A DNA stretch of 64,000 nucleotides from contig JBJMHZ010000016.1 of NCBI GenBank assembly GCA_045807125.1, forward strand, positions 1 to 64,000, written 5' to 3'. Positions within the stretch are counted from its first letter, which is position 1. Each line of letters opens with the position of its first letter. The position numbers and the translations under genes were made by a program. Below the pieces are notes generated by a model. The model was given only the letters and a program-made list of their open reading frames with translations, was not told the DNA's origin and did not search any database. Positions 1 to 7,937 of this stretch are shown in pieces. Source of the DNA: JBJMHZ01 sp045807125. Lineage in GTDB: Bacteria > Actinomycetota > Actinomycetes > JAWWOL01.

Positions 1-28
1 CCCCCCCCCCCCCCCCCCCCCCCCCCCC
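1..28. repeat. Poly-C run at window edge
   Basis: The window opens with 28 consecutive C residues followed by ordinary high-GC sequence. The only comparable tract is the 17-C run at 7888-7904. At a sequence edge the simplest reading is an assembly end or a two-colour sequencing artefact (poly-G on the other strand), so the true left neighbour of this region is unknown. Confidence 0.9.
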
Positions 29-129
29 GACTTTTTCGAGGGGGCGGCGGTTCGGTTGTGGCTAGGTCACCCATCCTCATGGCGCGCCGTTAGCCGCAGC
101 CTTCATCAAACTAACGGAGGCGCCGCCCT

Positions 130-420
130 ATGCGCAAAAGACAACTCAACAATCAATCTGACACGAAAGAACGACCTATGGTCAGGCAGTTCTTTCTCCG
201 GCCGATGGAACAGGGGAAGGTGAAGCTCGGGCGCTACCGAATAGGCCAGTCGGCGCCACGCTTCCGCATCACCTGGCACCCGCGGGGCGCTAAGGACTTT
301 GTCAACGTCATCGATTACCCTATCGACCAGGGCGACGGCACGTACGTCCTCTACCGGCAGTTTCAGAATTTCGACCCGCAACTATGCTACATCGAGATAG
401 AACTGACAGAAGCGGAATAA
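130..420 (+). CDS. Hypothetical protein (96 aa)
   Basis: ATG start with GGAGG at 116-120, nine bases upstream, so the start is well supported. The product is a small soluble protein with a basic N-terminus (MRKRQ), a central stretch alternating hydrophobic and polar residues that suggests beta strands, and an acidic tail (ELTEAE). There is no signal peptide or membrane segment, and I do not recognise the family. It stands alone and converges on the minus-strand gene ending at 462. Confidence 0.6.
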   Translation: MRKRQLNNQSDTKERPMVRQFFLRPMEQGKVKLGRYRIGQSAPRFRITWHPRGAKDFVNVIDYPIDQGDGTYVLYRQFQNFDPQLCYIEIELTEAE

Positions 421-461
421 GGACCGCCGCTCCGGTCGAAGGCAAGCAGGCGTCCAATCTC

Positions 462-881
462 TTACGCAGCCGATACCGGTAGGTACTCGACGAGCGTCGC
501 CACCCCGAGACGGGGCGCCACCAGCTGATCACCGGGTTGGACGGCTTCCCAGTTCTCCGGATGGAACGGTGCCAGCCGAATGGTGAGGCTCGCGCTGGCA
601 TCGGCCGGTGGCTCTTCCTCGGTCACGACGAAGGCCGGATCGAGCAGGGGTAGCCCGAGCTCAGCGAGGCGCTGCGCGTCCTTGGGGTCGAACCGCTCGT
701 GGTTCCTAGGCAGTTCCCACTCGACCATCAACGGCACGCCGGGGTGAAGCGAGCGGACAGTTGGCCCCGTGTCCCGGCGCAGCGAGGCGCGCCAGTAACC
801 GCCCTGCTCCAAGGCTTGGATGAGAGAGGCGTGCAGCGCCGTGAAATCTTCCCCGGCCGGGCGGTCCGCCGACGCGCTCAT
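462..881 (-). CDS. Hypothetical protein coupled to surface protein, possible immunity or accessory protein
   Basis: 139-residue soluble protein starting MSASADRP. Its ATG (881) overlaps the stop of the upstream surface-protein gene in an ATGA arrangement, so translation is probably coupled. It has no signal peptide or membrane segment, so it likely stays in the cytoplasm while its partner is exported. The family is not recognised. The second surface-protein copy (43780-46539) is followed by an unrelated small gene, so the pattern is a variable C-terminus plus a variable partner gene, which resembles effector-immunity layouts. That role is inference only. Confidence 0.6.
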   Translation of the reverse strand: MSASADRPAGEDFTALHASLIQALEQGGYWRASLRRDTGPTVRSLHPGVPLMVEWELPRNHERFDPKDAQRLAELGLPLLDPAFVVTEEEPPADASASLTIRLAPFHPENWEAVQPGDQLVAPRLGVATLVEYLPVSAA

Positions 882-3592
882 TCCGTGTTCTCGCAGAAGT
901 CCCAGCGCAGAACGTACACCGTCGATTCGAACCAGTCGAGGTAGGTGTCGCTCCACGTTCGCCCATTGGCCGATTTGTATGCCAGATAAGCCCCGGGCAC
1001 GCTCATGGAGACGATTGTCCCCGCGCACGAGTCCCCTCCGACATTGTGGTAGACGTAGCTGTTGTCGGTGCGGTACGGCGTGTAGCCGTCATAGTCGAGC
1101 GACCCGCGCGTGAAGTGCAAGCCAAAGTTGACACCGCCATCCAGATGACCCCGGTAAGTGTCCTTCCACAACATGCGGACTTGGGCACTGAACTTGGTGG
1201 GTCGCCAGCTGCACGTGAAGTAGCCGCGAGCTAGCGTTATCAAACCCATCGGCGGGTCGGGGGTCGGCGGGGGCGTGACGGTGTGCGCCCGGCAGTAGTA
1301 CCGCTTGCCAGTGCCGCCGCAGACACCGTCTGGGGTGGTACCCGTCGGGCAGGTCTGCTCGGAGGTGGTGTCCAGGCCGTCACCGCTGGCCGTTCCGGCC
1401 ATGCCCGGCGCAATTGCGGAGGCTGTTGGGTCGTCGGCAATGCCCGAGGACATCGAATCGGCGAGCGCATCAGTGCTCGCGTCGTGCCACTGACTGATCG
1501 TCATACTGCTGCCGCCCGATGTGGTCGTGACGGCGTAGTCCGGCACAGTGACATCGGTCAGGTCAATCACCGGGTCTGCCGGCGGCGACAGCGGGGCCAG
1601 GATGTCAGGGCAACTGTCGGCGTGGCAGACGTAGAGGGCCAGCTGCGTTGTCGCGGCCTCGACGTCCTCCGCGGTCGGGGTCGCCGCCCCGGCCGGTTGA
1701 TTCAGCGGTGGCTGCGTGGCGACCCAACCAAGCAGGCCGTTGATCGACCCGACCGCCCAGACGGGAAAGCTGCTGCCGTCGGTCCAGCGCGGTTCACTGA
1801 GCAGCTGGTAGGCCGGCAGCAGCCCCGGGTCATCGACCCAGTCCGCCCCGTCGCCATTGGCACTCGCCATGGCGTAGGCCTGTAGCTCGGTCAGCGCGTC
1901 ACGCACGGCCATCGGCACCACACCCGGCGCCTCACCCGGCTCGCTGCTGCCGACGCCGTTCACCGCGGCGACCTCGAAGACGTAGCTCGTCTGACTATCG
2001 AGGCCGGTTAGCGTCGCCGTGCGCGCCGTAGCAGGCACGGTCAATGTGACCGTTGGTTGGCTGGCCCCATCGACGCGAGCGGTCACACGGTAGGCACTGA
2101 TCGCTGCTCCGCCATCAGTTGGGGGCGCGACCCAGCCGATCGTCGCGCTGCCGCTCTGCGCGGAGGCTGCGACGCCAGTTGGTGCGGGCGGTGCCATCGG
2201 CGCGCGGAAGTAGCCGTGGACTCGGATAACGACATCGACCGGGTAGTCACCACCGTTCCAGACGTACACCGTGCCGTCCGGGTTCACGCTGGTGTAGCTA
2301 GCGACCTCGAAGTTGGAAGTTCGGCCGGTTGGGCTGTACCAGAGGGTCGCAGTGTGGGCCACCGTGTCGTCGCTGTAGAGACCGAGCCAGCCATCGTGGC
2401 CGGGGTTGACCGCCACTATCTGGGCAGCTAGGCCACTAACGCCCATACTCGGGAAGCTGCCGATGCCGAGCACCCGGATGGTGCAGCCGGAATGCGCCGC
2501 CAGCTTCGGCGAGTCGCTCGTCGTGGGGCAGCTGCTCGTTCCCGTGCCGGTCGTGGTATCGAAGACCTTGCGCTGCGCCGGCACGTAGCTCGAGCCGGGC
2601 GTCGACGACGTTGGGGCGCTGTAGTAGCCGCGGACCCGGATGGTTACGGTCGCCGTGCCGGTGCAGCCGAGCAGCTGGAGGTTGAGCTGGCCTGTGGCCG
2701 GCAGGGCGATGAGGTCGAAGTTCTCGTCGTCCTGGCCGTTCGTGAAGCTGCCGTCGTAGTCGCTGCGGCCGCTGCCGGCCGGGGTGAGCGAGAAGCCGCC
2801 CGAGCATGTCGGGTCCTGCACGATGGTCTGGAGCGCCACCGCGGTGGCCGAACCGTCACTCGGTATGCCGGCCTTGCCGGTCACCTGCACGGTGTAGGCG
2901 TTAGCGGCGCTCTTGCCCGGCGGGGTGCCGACGACAAGCGGGCCACTCGTTGGGTTCCCGTACAGGGTGAAGCCGCTCGGGCTGTTGCTGGAGCTGGCGA
3001 GCAGCGCTGGGTCGTAGCCGACGTAGGTCGAGCCGGCGGTCGTCGTCGACGCACCGCTGTGGTAGCCGTGCAGCCGCACCACCAGCCGAGAGAGCACGGC
3101 ACCACTCGGAATCGGTGAGAACCCCGTGATGGCCAGCGCCACGGTGCCGTTGCTGGCTGGCGTCACGATGTCGAAGCCGTTGCGCTCGACGTTCGCCGGG
3201 AACGTCAACGACGTATCGGTCGCGCCGGCAGCCGAGCCGGTGGAGAGGACGCCGGCGAAGTTGGCCTGGGTGTTGTACTCCAGCACCACCGCCGAGGCGT
3301 TAGCTGGCACGCCAGTCGCGGTGCCACCCACGTTGGTGACCGAGAACGTCAACGTCGAGCCGGGTGCCAGGTTCGGCGCGCTGAGGCCGGTGCCGTTCCT
3401 CGAGTCCAGCACCGGTGTACCGGGCAACGGCGTGAACTGGCCGGCCGCTGACAGGAGCGAGACGCCACTACTCGACGTCGCCGAAGCAGTGGGCACGGCT
3501 AGCGTCCACGGCGTCGGCACGCCGCTGATGAGCGGCACAGCAAGGACAGCGGTCACCGCTAGGCGCCGCCAGCTCGACGCTGCCCCGAGCAT
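878..3592 (-). CDS. Secreted multidomain surface protein with FN3 domain
   Basis: About 904 residues. I chose ATG 3592 because the paralogue at 43780-46539 starts at the matching codon (MLGA) and the leader before it is conserved; a longer GTG start at 3661 would translate through that leader hairpin. An N-terminal signal sequence is followed by three beta-rich modules (first beginning TPVLDSRNGTG, each ending near RVHGY/RVRGY), then a fibronectin type III domain (PPAPTGVAASAQSG) and about 330 C-terminal residues rich in Cys, Trp and Tyr. N-terminal modules and leader are nearly the same as in the paralogue; the C-terminus is unrelated. A role as a cell-surface or secreted adhesin or effector carrier is inferred. 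Confidence 0.75.
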   Translation of the reverse strand: MLGAASSWRRLAVTAVLAVPLISGVPTPWTLAVPTASATSSSGVSLLSAAGQFTPLPGTPVLDSRNGTGLSAPNLAPGSTLTFSVTNVGGTATGVPANASAVVLEYNTQANFAGVLSTGSAAGATDTSLTFPANVERNGFDIVTPASNGTVALAITGFSPIPSGAVLSRLVVRLHGYHSGASTTTAGSTYVGYDPALLASSSNSPSGFTLYGNPTSGPLVVGTPPGKSAANAYTVQVTGKAGIPSDGSATAVALQTIVQDPTCSGGFSLTPAGSGRSDYDGSFTNGQDDENFDLIALPATGQLNLQLLGCTGTATVTIRVRGYYSAPTSSTPGSSYVPAQRKVFDTTTGTGTSSCPTTSDSPKLAAHSGCTIRVLGIGSFPSMGVSGLAAQIVAVNPGHDGWLGLYSDDTVAHTATLWYSPTGRTSNFEVASYTSVNPDGTVYVWNGGDYPVDVVIRVHGYFRAPMAPPAPTGVAASAQSGSATIGWVAPPTDGGAAISAYRVTARVDGASQPTVTLTVPATARTATLTGLDSQTSYVFEVAAVNGVGSSEPGEAPGVVPMAVRDALTELQAYAMASANGDGADWVDDPGLLPAYQLLSEPRWTDGSSFPVWAVGSINGLLGWVATQPPLNQPAGAATPTAEDVEAATTQLALYVCHADSCPDILAPLSPPADPVIDLTDVTVPDYAVTTTSGGSSMTISQWHDASTDALADSMSSGIADDPTASAIAPGMAGTASGDGLDTTSEQTCPTGTTPDGVCGGTGKRYYCRAHTVTPPPTPDPPMGLITLARGYFTCSWRPTKFSAQVRMLWKDTYRGHLDGGVNFGLHFTRGSLDYDGYTPYRTDNSYVYHNVGGDSCAGTIVSMSVPGAYLAYKSANGRTWSDTYLDWFESTVYVLRWDFCENTE

Positions 3593-3660
3593 CTGCCGTC
3601 CCCGAGTTAGATGCGCGTTGGCCCCCGAGCGGCCAACGCGCGCAAGCAGGCTACTAGACA
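3593..3660 (-). promoter_or_regulatory. Conserved leader hairpin of surface protein gene
   Basis: The 68 bases before the start codon closely match the leader of the second surface-protein gene (46540-46610). Both contain TGTCTAGTA (3652-3660 here) as a possible -10 region and then a hairpin. The stem is GCGCGTTGGCC pairing over 11 bp (3613-3623 with 3631-3641). CTCGGGG occurs in the loop, again just before the ATG, and a third time at codons 2-4 of the gene. An mRNA-stabilising or translational control element is inferred. Confidence 0.6.
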
Positions 3661-3793
3661 CCCGCGGGCTGCGATAGTCGCCGCACGGAGCTAATGGATG
3701 GCATCGAGCCTAGGCCGAACGGCTCAATTGCAGCGGCTGAGACGCTATCGTCAGCACCCCTCCCAGGGGAGGTAGCCGACGGAGTGGTCATTC

Positions 3794-4222
3794 CTAATTC
3801 TCGCTACGAGGCGATACCTGGTTCTGCTCCAGCGCTTCTCTCGCGCACTCTGCTGCCGTTCGAACTAGGTCGTGTTCATCGGTGAGCAACCGCGTGAGCA
3901 GTTGCTTCGCGTCTTCGGGAAACCGCTTCGCCAGCTTGGGCAAAGCGCTGGCGGCATCCAGGCGTTGCTCGGGGTCAGGAGAACTGCTGAAGCCAGTGAA
4001 TGCCTGCACCGCAATAAGCGGAATCTCATCGACGACATCTACCAAACTGGCCCGCCGCTCGTGGCCCACCGGGTACCCTTCAGGCTGGAAGCGCGTGGCC
4101 CCGAACGTAGCGTCGAATGCTGCGTGAAAACCCATGCCCACCGCCTTGAGCAGGCATTCGGCTAACGCGAGGTACAGATCGTCCCTTCGCTCACGCCAAA
4201 CCGATGGCAATTCCTTGGTCAC
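3794..4222 (-). CDS. HEAT-like repeat protein (142 aa)
   Basis: GTG start at 4222, six bases after a perfect TATAAT (4229-4234 on the minus strand), so the transcript is probably leaderless. The C-terminal half carries a helical repeat pattern (QRLDAASALPKLAKRF, then LVRTAAECAREAL) typical of HEAT/ARM solenoids; the N-terminal half (LYLALAECLLKAVGMGF) is also helical. No signal or membrane segment. Such proteins usually bind other proteins; no partner can be named. Confidence 0.6.
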   Translation of the reverse strand: MTKELPSVWRERRDDLYLALAECLLKAVGMGFHAAFDATFGATRFQPEGYPVGHERRASLVDVVDEIPLIAVQAFTGFSSSPDPEQRLDAASALPKLAKRFPEDAKQLLTRLLTDEHDLVRTAAECAREALEQNQVSPRSEN

Positions 4223-4228
4223 AGAGCT

Positions 4229-4234
4229 ATTATA
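4229..4234 (-). promoter_or_regulatory. -10 box of leaderless promoter
   Basis: A perfect TATAAT on the minus strand, with six bases before the GTG at 4222. The spacing puts the transcription start at or next to the start codon. No good -35 box is visible 16-18 bp upstream. Confidence 0.6.
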
Positions 4235-4268
4235 CGCTCAATGCCCAAGATGAGCTATGCGGGAGCGC

Positions 4269-4964
4269 TTAGTTCTTGTGCCGGCACAGGTAACGGGCGC
4301 GCCGGCGTAGCGTCTCGACGTAATCCCCATCGCTCTTCGCGGCGATCTCCCGCAGGAGGCGCAGAACGGCCACGCGGCTCGTTTGGTCGCTCCAGCCGCG
4401 CGCGTCCACCTTGTACTTGTCGTACTCGTCCGACCCGGTGGTGTAGTGCACCTGGAGGTGCCCGAGATAGTCGTCCAGCAGCGCAGCGAAGGCCTGCCCC
4501 TTCAGCTTCCGGTAGAGGCGCCGCGACAGCCGGTCGAGCAGACGGTCGAGACGCTGCCGCTCCCATGAGCCGTCGCGCTGCTGGTAGCGCTCCAGCACCT
4601 TGAGCAGGTGCCCCTCGAGCCCAGGGATCGGGGTCACCCAGCGGGGCCGGCCGCTACCGCTACCGCCGCTGGCACCGCTGAGGCGTCGACCCAGCAAGCT
4701 CAGCTGGGCAAGGAGTCCCCAGCCCAGTCCGGCGAGGGGGAGGTACCACCGACCGGGAACACCGTGCAGACCTAGAACGACCCGGACGGCGACCATGCAC
4801 GCCGCGCCGAGCGCCGCCACGATGTAGACGCCGGTGCGACGCAGGAAGTCGAAGAGGCCGAAGCGGTGATTGCAGCCATCCGTCCAGGCGCAGCCGACGG
4901 CCATGGCGAAGCAGAGGGCGGCGATGACGATCAAGAGCTGGGTGGAGTCGGACACCCGGATCAC
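4269..4964 (-). CDS. Membrane protein of unknown function (231 aa)
   Basis: GTG start at 4964 with a G-rich Shine-Dalgarno sequence (GAGGGGGG) just upstream. Three hydrophobic segments lie near residues 8-25, 42-65 and 73-92, followed by a Gly/Ser linker (GASGGSGSGR) and a charged helical C-terminal domain of about 125 residues (LLDRLSRRLYRKLKGQ). The layout is a membrane anchor with a cytoplasmic domain. I recognise no family. Confidence 0.6.
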   Translation of the reverse strand: MIRVSDSTQLLIVIAALCFAMAVGCAWTDGCNHRFGLFDFLRRTGVYIVAALGAACMVAVRVVLGLHGVPGRWYLPLAGLGWGLLAQLSLLGRRLSGASGGSGSGRPRWVTPIPGLEGHLLKVLERYQQRDGSWERQRLDRLLDRLSRRLYRKLKGQAFAALLDDYLGHLQVHYTTGSDEYDKYKVDARGWSDQTSRVAVLRLLREIAAKSDGDYVETLRRRARYLCRHKN

Positions 4965-5876
4965 TTCCCCCCTCGCCCGAGCCGTGAGGGCGCCGACCGT
5001 CGAGCGGCACCCGCACTGCCCGTGGAGACGGCCTGGATCGATGCCGAGCCCGCCAGCGGCCGTCTATGGCTGACCGGCCATGTTGCCAAGCACAAACCAG
5101 ACAAAGAGGGCGACTCCTTGGCGATCGATGCCAGCAGGTGCGGTAGGTGCCGAACCTCCTTCGTCAACGGGGAAAGTAGCAACTGGCCTACTTCTGTCAA
5201 CACTCAGCGTACCCAGGCATCCAGGCGTTGACCACCCAGCAAGGCAGGATCAACGTCGCTCCAACAAAGGGATCCTCTACCTCGGGGGGCCGTTGACGGC
5301 GCTCCAGCGCCAGCCCGCCTCTCTCGCTTCGCCCGGCGATGGAGCTACCCGAGGAAGGCCCTAGCAGCTAGCCAAGATCGAGAGAACAGTGCCCTCAATT
5401 CTCACCTGAGTCAGGGAGCGAGGCGGCCGAGTCGGCGCTGCGGCCGGGGCAACCTCAGGCCAAGACACGTACCGTCTTGTTTGGCCTCGTCCTGCCGGCA
5501 TCTTGACTCTCAACGAGAGCTTGTCCCAGTATCGCTGCGTGACATTACCCGAGGATGAAGAGCTCTCGGGCGGCCTTGTCCCTGCTGTAATGTGTCTGGT
5601 CGGCGCAACCGGACTGCCTGGGCTGCTTGGTCGCCCGCGGGTTTTGGATGCTGTTGGTGACGTCTTTGCCATTCCTTGAACGTCACCGCGCGAGCGCGCC
5701 AACCCAGCTCAGCCGCTACCGGGACCATGGGTGGCCGTCCCCTCCCACCCACGCTGAGCTAACTGGGTGACACGGCGTGTATCACACGCTCAGTTGCGGC
5801 TCATACAGTACACATGACGGCGACAGCAAGAGCGTCGCCACAGTCGTTGACGGGACCGTTACACTCGGGAGTACCC
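4965..5876. other. Intergenic region upstream of XRE-TPR gene
   Basis: About 0.9 kb without a convincing gene; the open frames here have no ribosome binding site or family resemblance. Near its right end is an imperfect dyad at 5767-5785 that begins GTGACAC and ends GTGTATCAC, about 90 bases before the regulator start. It resembles the 21-bp palindrome found at a similar distance before the paralogous regulator (41176-41196). Confidence 0.5.
5767..5785 (+). promoter_or_regulatory. Dyad upstream of XRE-TPR gene (candidate operator)
   Basis: GTGACAC, then GGC, then GTGTATCAC, containing the exact palindrome ACACG-G-CGTGT. The paralogous regulator has a perfect palindrome with GTGACAA/TTGTCAC arms at 41176-41196. 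Shared GTGACA...TCAC ends and similar distance suggest autoregulation by the regulator. Confidence 0.4.
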
Positions 5877-7184
5877 ATGCCAGGTAGAGGCGAGAAGTTG
5901 GCTCAGGACCTCGGCACGCGCGTTAAGAAGCTGCGAGAACGCCTGCGCCTGTCGCAAGCCGAGCTGGCGCGCGCCGCCGGCGTGACCTCTAGCTACATGT
6001 CGCTGGTGGAGGGTGGTCATCGCCTCCCGCGGCAGCCTCATCTAGAGGCAATCGCCCTCGCCCTCAAGGCGACGAGCGACTACTTGCTGACCGGCAATGC
6101 CGGGTGCGACCGGCTCCAGAGTGAAGTCGACTTTGCGGAGATTGCCCTGCGTAACGGTGATCGGGACACCGCGCTCAAGGGGTTCCAATCAGTCGTGGGT
6201 GATTCGGCCGCCAACCTTTGCACCGAAGTGCTACGACAAGCGCAGTGGGGGCTCGCCCGCACTAACGAGCAGCTAGGCGACTATGACGCTGCGCTGGCGG
6301 TACTCGATGATCTGCGGGCCGCGACGGACCTCCCGGCGAGCATGGACGCGACTGCTGTAGTGACCGAGACGTGCTATGTCCTTCTAAAGAAGGGCGAGTT
6401 CTCCCAGGCGATCAAAGTAGGCCAGGCGGAGTTGGATCGACTGCGCGCGATGGACGCGGGGCTCAAGGCTGTCCGTACCAAGGGCTTCACAGAGCTGGCT
6501 TCGACATTGGTCGGCTGCTACCGAGAACTCGGCCAACTTGCCGAGGCGCAAGACTTGGCTCAAGAGGCAATTGGGGTAGCTGAGAAGCGCGGCACGCTAC
6601 GCGAACGGGGAGCAGCCTACTGGCAGGCGGCGACGGCGGCGAAGGCCGCCGGTAACCTATCGCTGGCTCGGGCACTCAATGACCGGGCAAAAGCCTTAGC
6701 TAGCGAGGACGCCAACGACCGGGCAGTTGCCTCGCTGAAGGTCAACGGAGCCTCGTTCGCCCTAGCTGATAAGGATCCAGACCTTCCTGGGATCATCAGC
6801 GACCTCAAGGAAGCGCTCGAGGTCTTCAAGACCGATGGCTCGAGCGTCGAGATGGCCGAGACTCTTCGGGTCCTCGCGAGCGCGCATCTGCTCGCCAAGG
6901 ATCTCACGGCCGCATGGGACGCCATCACTGAAGCAGCGGCCTACGTTCCAGCGAACGCAGTTGTCGAGCGGGCCTACATCCTGAAGGTAGAGGGAGAGAT
7001 TCGGCAGAAGCGTGGGGACCGCAAGGAAGACATCGTTAGCGCCTACACAGGAGCCGCTAAGGCGCTGGCTGAGGCTACGGTCAAGCACGAGAGCCGGTTG
7101 CTCCTTCGAGACGTAGCTACCGGCCTGATGGAAGCCGGAGCATCCGAGCAGGCCGCAGACCTTCTGCTACGGCTCGTCGGCTAG
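5877..7184 (+). CDS. XRE-TPR regulator, putative peptide receptor (RRNPP-like), copy A
   Basis: 435 residues from ATG 5877 (GGGAG at 5867-5871). I preferred this to ATG 5814 because the paralogue 39801-41108 is then exactly the same length. Residues 10-70 form an XRE helix-turn-helix (LSQAELARAAGVTSSYMSLV) followed by GHRLPR, shared with the paralogue; the remaining 360 residues are TPR-like helical repeats (LASTLVGCYRELG, RGAAYWQAA, NDRAVASLKVNGAS). HTH plus TPR is the architecture of cytoplasmic peptide-sensing regulators (PlcR, Rap, NprR, AimR). A convergent 42-codon gene for an exported peptide starts 68 bases beyond its stop. The ligand and the regulated promoters are inferred. Confidence 0.8.
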   Translation: MPGRGEKLAQDLGTRVKKLRERLRLSQAELARAAGVTSSYMSLVEGGHRLPRQPHLEAIALALKATSDYLLTGNAGCDRLQSEVDFAEIALRNGDRDTALKGFQSVVGDSAANLCTEVLRQAQWGLARTNEQLGDYDAALAVLDDLRAATDLPASMDATAVVTETCYVLLKKGEFSQAIKVGQAELDRLRAMDAGLKAVRTKGFTELASTLVGCYRELGQLAEAQDLAQEAIGVAEKRGTLRERGAAYWQAATAAKAAGNLSLARALNDRAKALASEDANDRAVASLKVNGASFALADKDPDLPGIISDLKEALEVFKTDGSSVEMAETLRVLASAHLLAKDLTAAWDAITEAAAYVPANAVVERAYILKVEGEIRQKRGDRKEDIVSAYTGAAKALAEATVKHESRLLLRDVATGLMEAGASEQAADLLLRLVG

Positions 7185-7252
7185 AAGTGCATATGCGCTC
7201 CCGCATTGCTTACCGCATCGTCATAGTGCGTGCACGACCTTCACGGATGCCG

Positions 7253-7381
7253 TCAACGGCCTTGCGCGCAGCAGTCCACCGAGGGGCTGGGAGCCGATGC
7301 GCTCGGCGCCCCACTGGTAACAGCTGAGTTCAGAGCCACGCAGATGAGACTAGCCGCGAAGACGCCTAGGACACGTCGCAT
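7253..7381 (-). CDS. Exported Cys-Cys peptide, putative pheromone precursor, copy A
   Basis: 42 codons. Residues 1-30 form a classic signal peptide: MRRVLGVF start, hydrophobic core AASLICVALNSAV, then a small-residue region ending SASA that suits signal peptidase I. The predicted remainder is PSPSVDCCAQGR. The copy at 39676-39804 is also 42 codons, with the same signal-plus-tail design and ending APCCSQR, so the CC-x-Q-(x)-R tail is conserved while the rest differs. Both lie tail to tail with an XRE-TPR gene. A well-formed promoter with a palindrome in its spacer precedes it. I infer a secreted signal that is re-imported and bound by the regulator; a small bacteriocin or toxin is the main alternative. 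Confidence 0.7.
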   Translation of the reverse strand: MRRVLGVFAASLICVALNSAVTSGAPSASAPSPSVDCCAQGR

Positions 7382-7422
7382 TTGACGACACCTTCCTGTA
7401 GGGAGACGACGAAGCGGCGCTA

Positions 7423-7452
7423 GTTATAGGCGGACGCGGCGTGCCGCGTCAA
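7423..7452 (-). promoter_or_regulatory. Promoter of peptide gene A with operator palindrome
   Basis: On the minus strand TTGACG (7447-7452) and TATAAC (7423-7428) are separated by 18 bp. An 18-bp perfect palindrome fills the spacer and overlaps the -35 box: GACGCGGC (7433-7440), centre GT, GCCGCGTC (7443-7450). A dimeric repressor bound here would block the polymerase. The convergent XRE-TPR protein is the obvious candidate. Confidence 0.65.
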
Positions 7453-7937
7453 TGGGTCTTTACCTGTTCTTTAGATACGTCCTCTACCCCATCGCAGATG
7501 CCATGGCCCGCTCGACCCGCCTCCGCTCGCACTACGGGACGGTCTATACTCCTCGACTGATGTAATTCGCCCCGTTCTAGGGGTCTCTAACCCGGCGTCA
7601 ATGCTCGCTTTGTCAGCGGTACATGCGCCGACCATGACGAAAGAAAAACTTCCACCCTTTGCCTGCGCACAACCTGTCAACTTTGGATCGACGTTGGGGC
7701 TAGGTCGAACGCTCCGCCCGCTACGCGCCGTCGTGGAAGCCCGGTTCGGGCCCCAGAGGGGCCTGTCCCCTCCATCGTCAACTGCGCAGAACGGCTGGAC
7801 AGGGCGTACTAGACAGCACTAGCGTCCCGGTCCGGGCTCGCGGCGGTCGCGTCCCGATGGTTGGGGCGGGGTTAGTACACGCAGTGACCCCCCCCCCCCC
7901 CCCCGCTGATTTGATCTTGCTGGGAGAGGGGTGCTGG
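7453..7937. other. Intergenic region with poly-C tract
   Basis: 485 bases between the peptide promoter and the lipoprotein gene. No convincing gene is visible. TTAGTAC just before the C tract is a weak -10 candidate for the lipoprotein gene. Confidence 0.5.
7888..7904 (+). repeat. 17-base poly-C tract upstream of lipoprotein gene
   Basis: Seventeen C residues end 33 bases before the GTG start at 7938, in the likely 5' leader or promoter. A tract of this length is prone to slippage, which could change expression of the lipoprotein, but it could also mark a sequencing or assembly artefact like the run at position 1. Confidence 0.8.

Noticed and set aside
5361..5752. Two minus-strand frames upstream of XRE-TPR gene A
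   Set aside because: No ribosome binding site and disorder-like composition.
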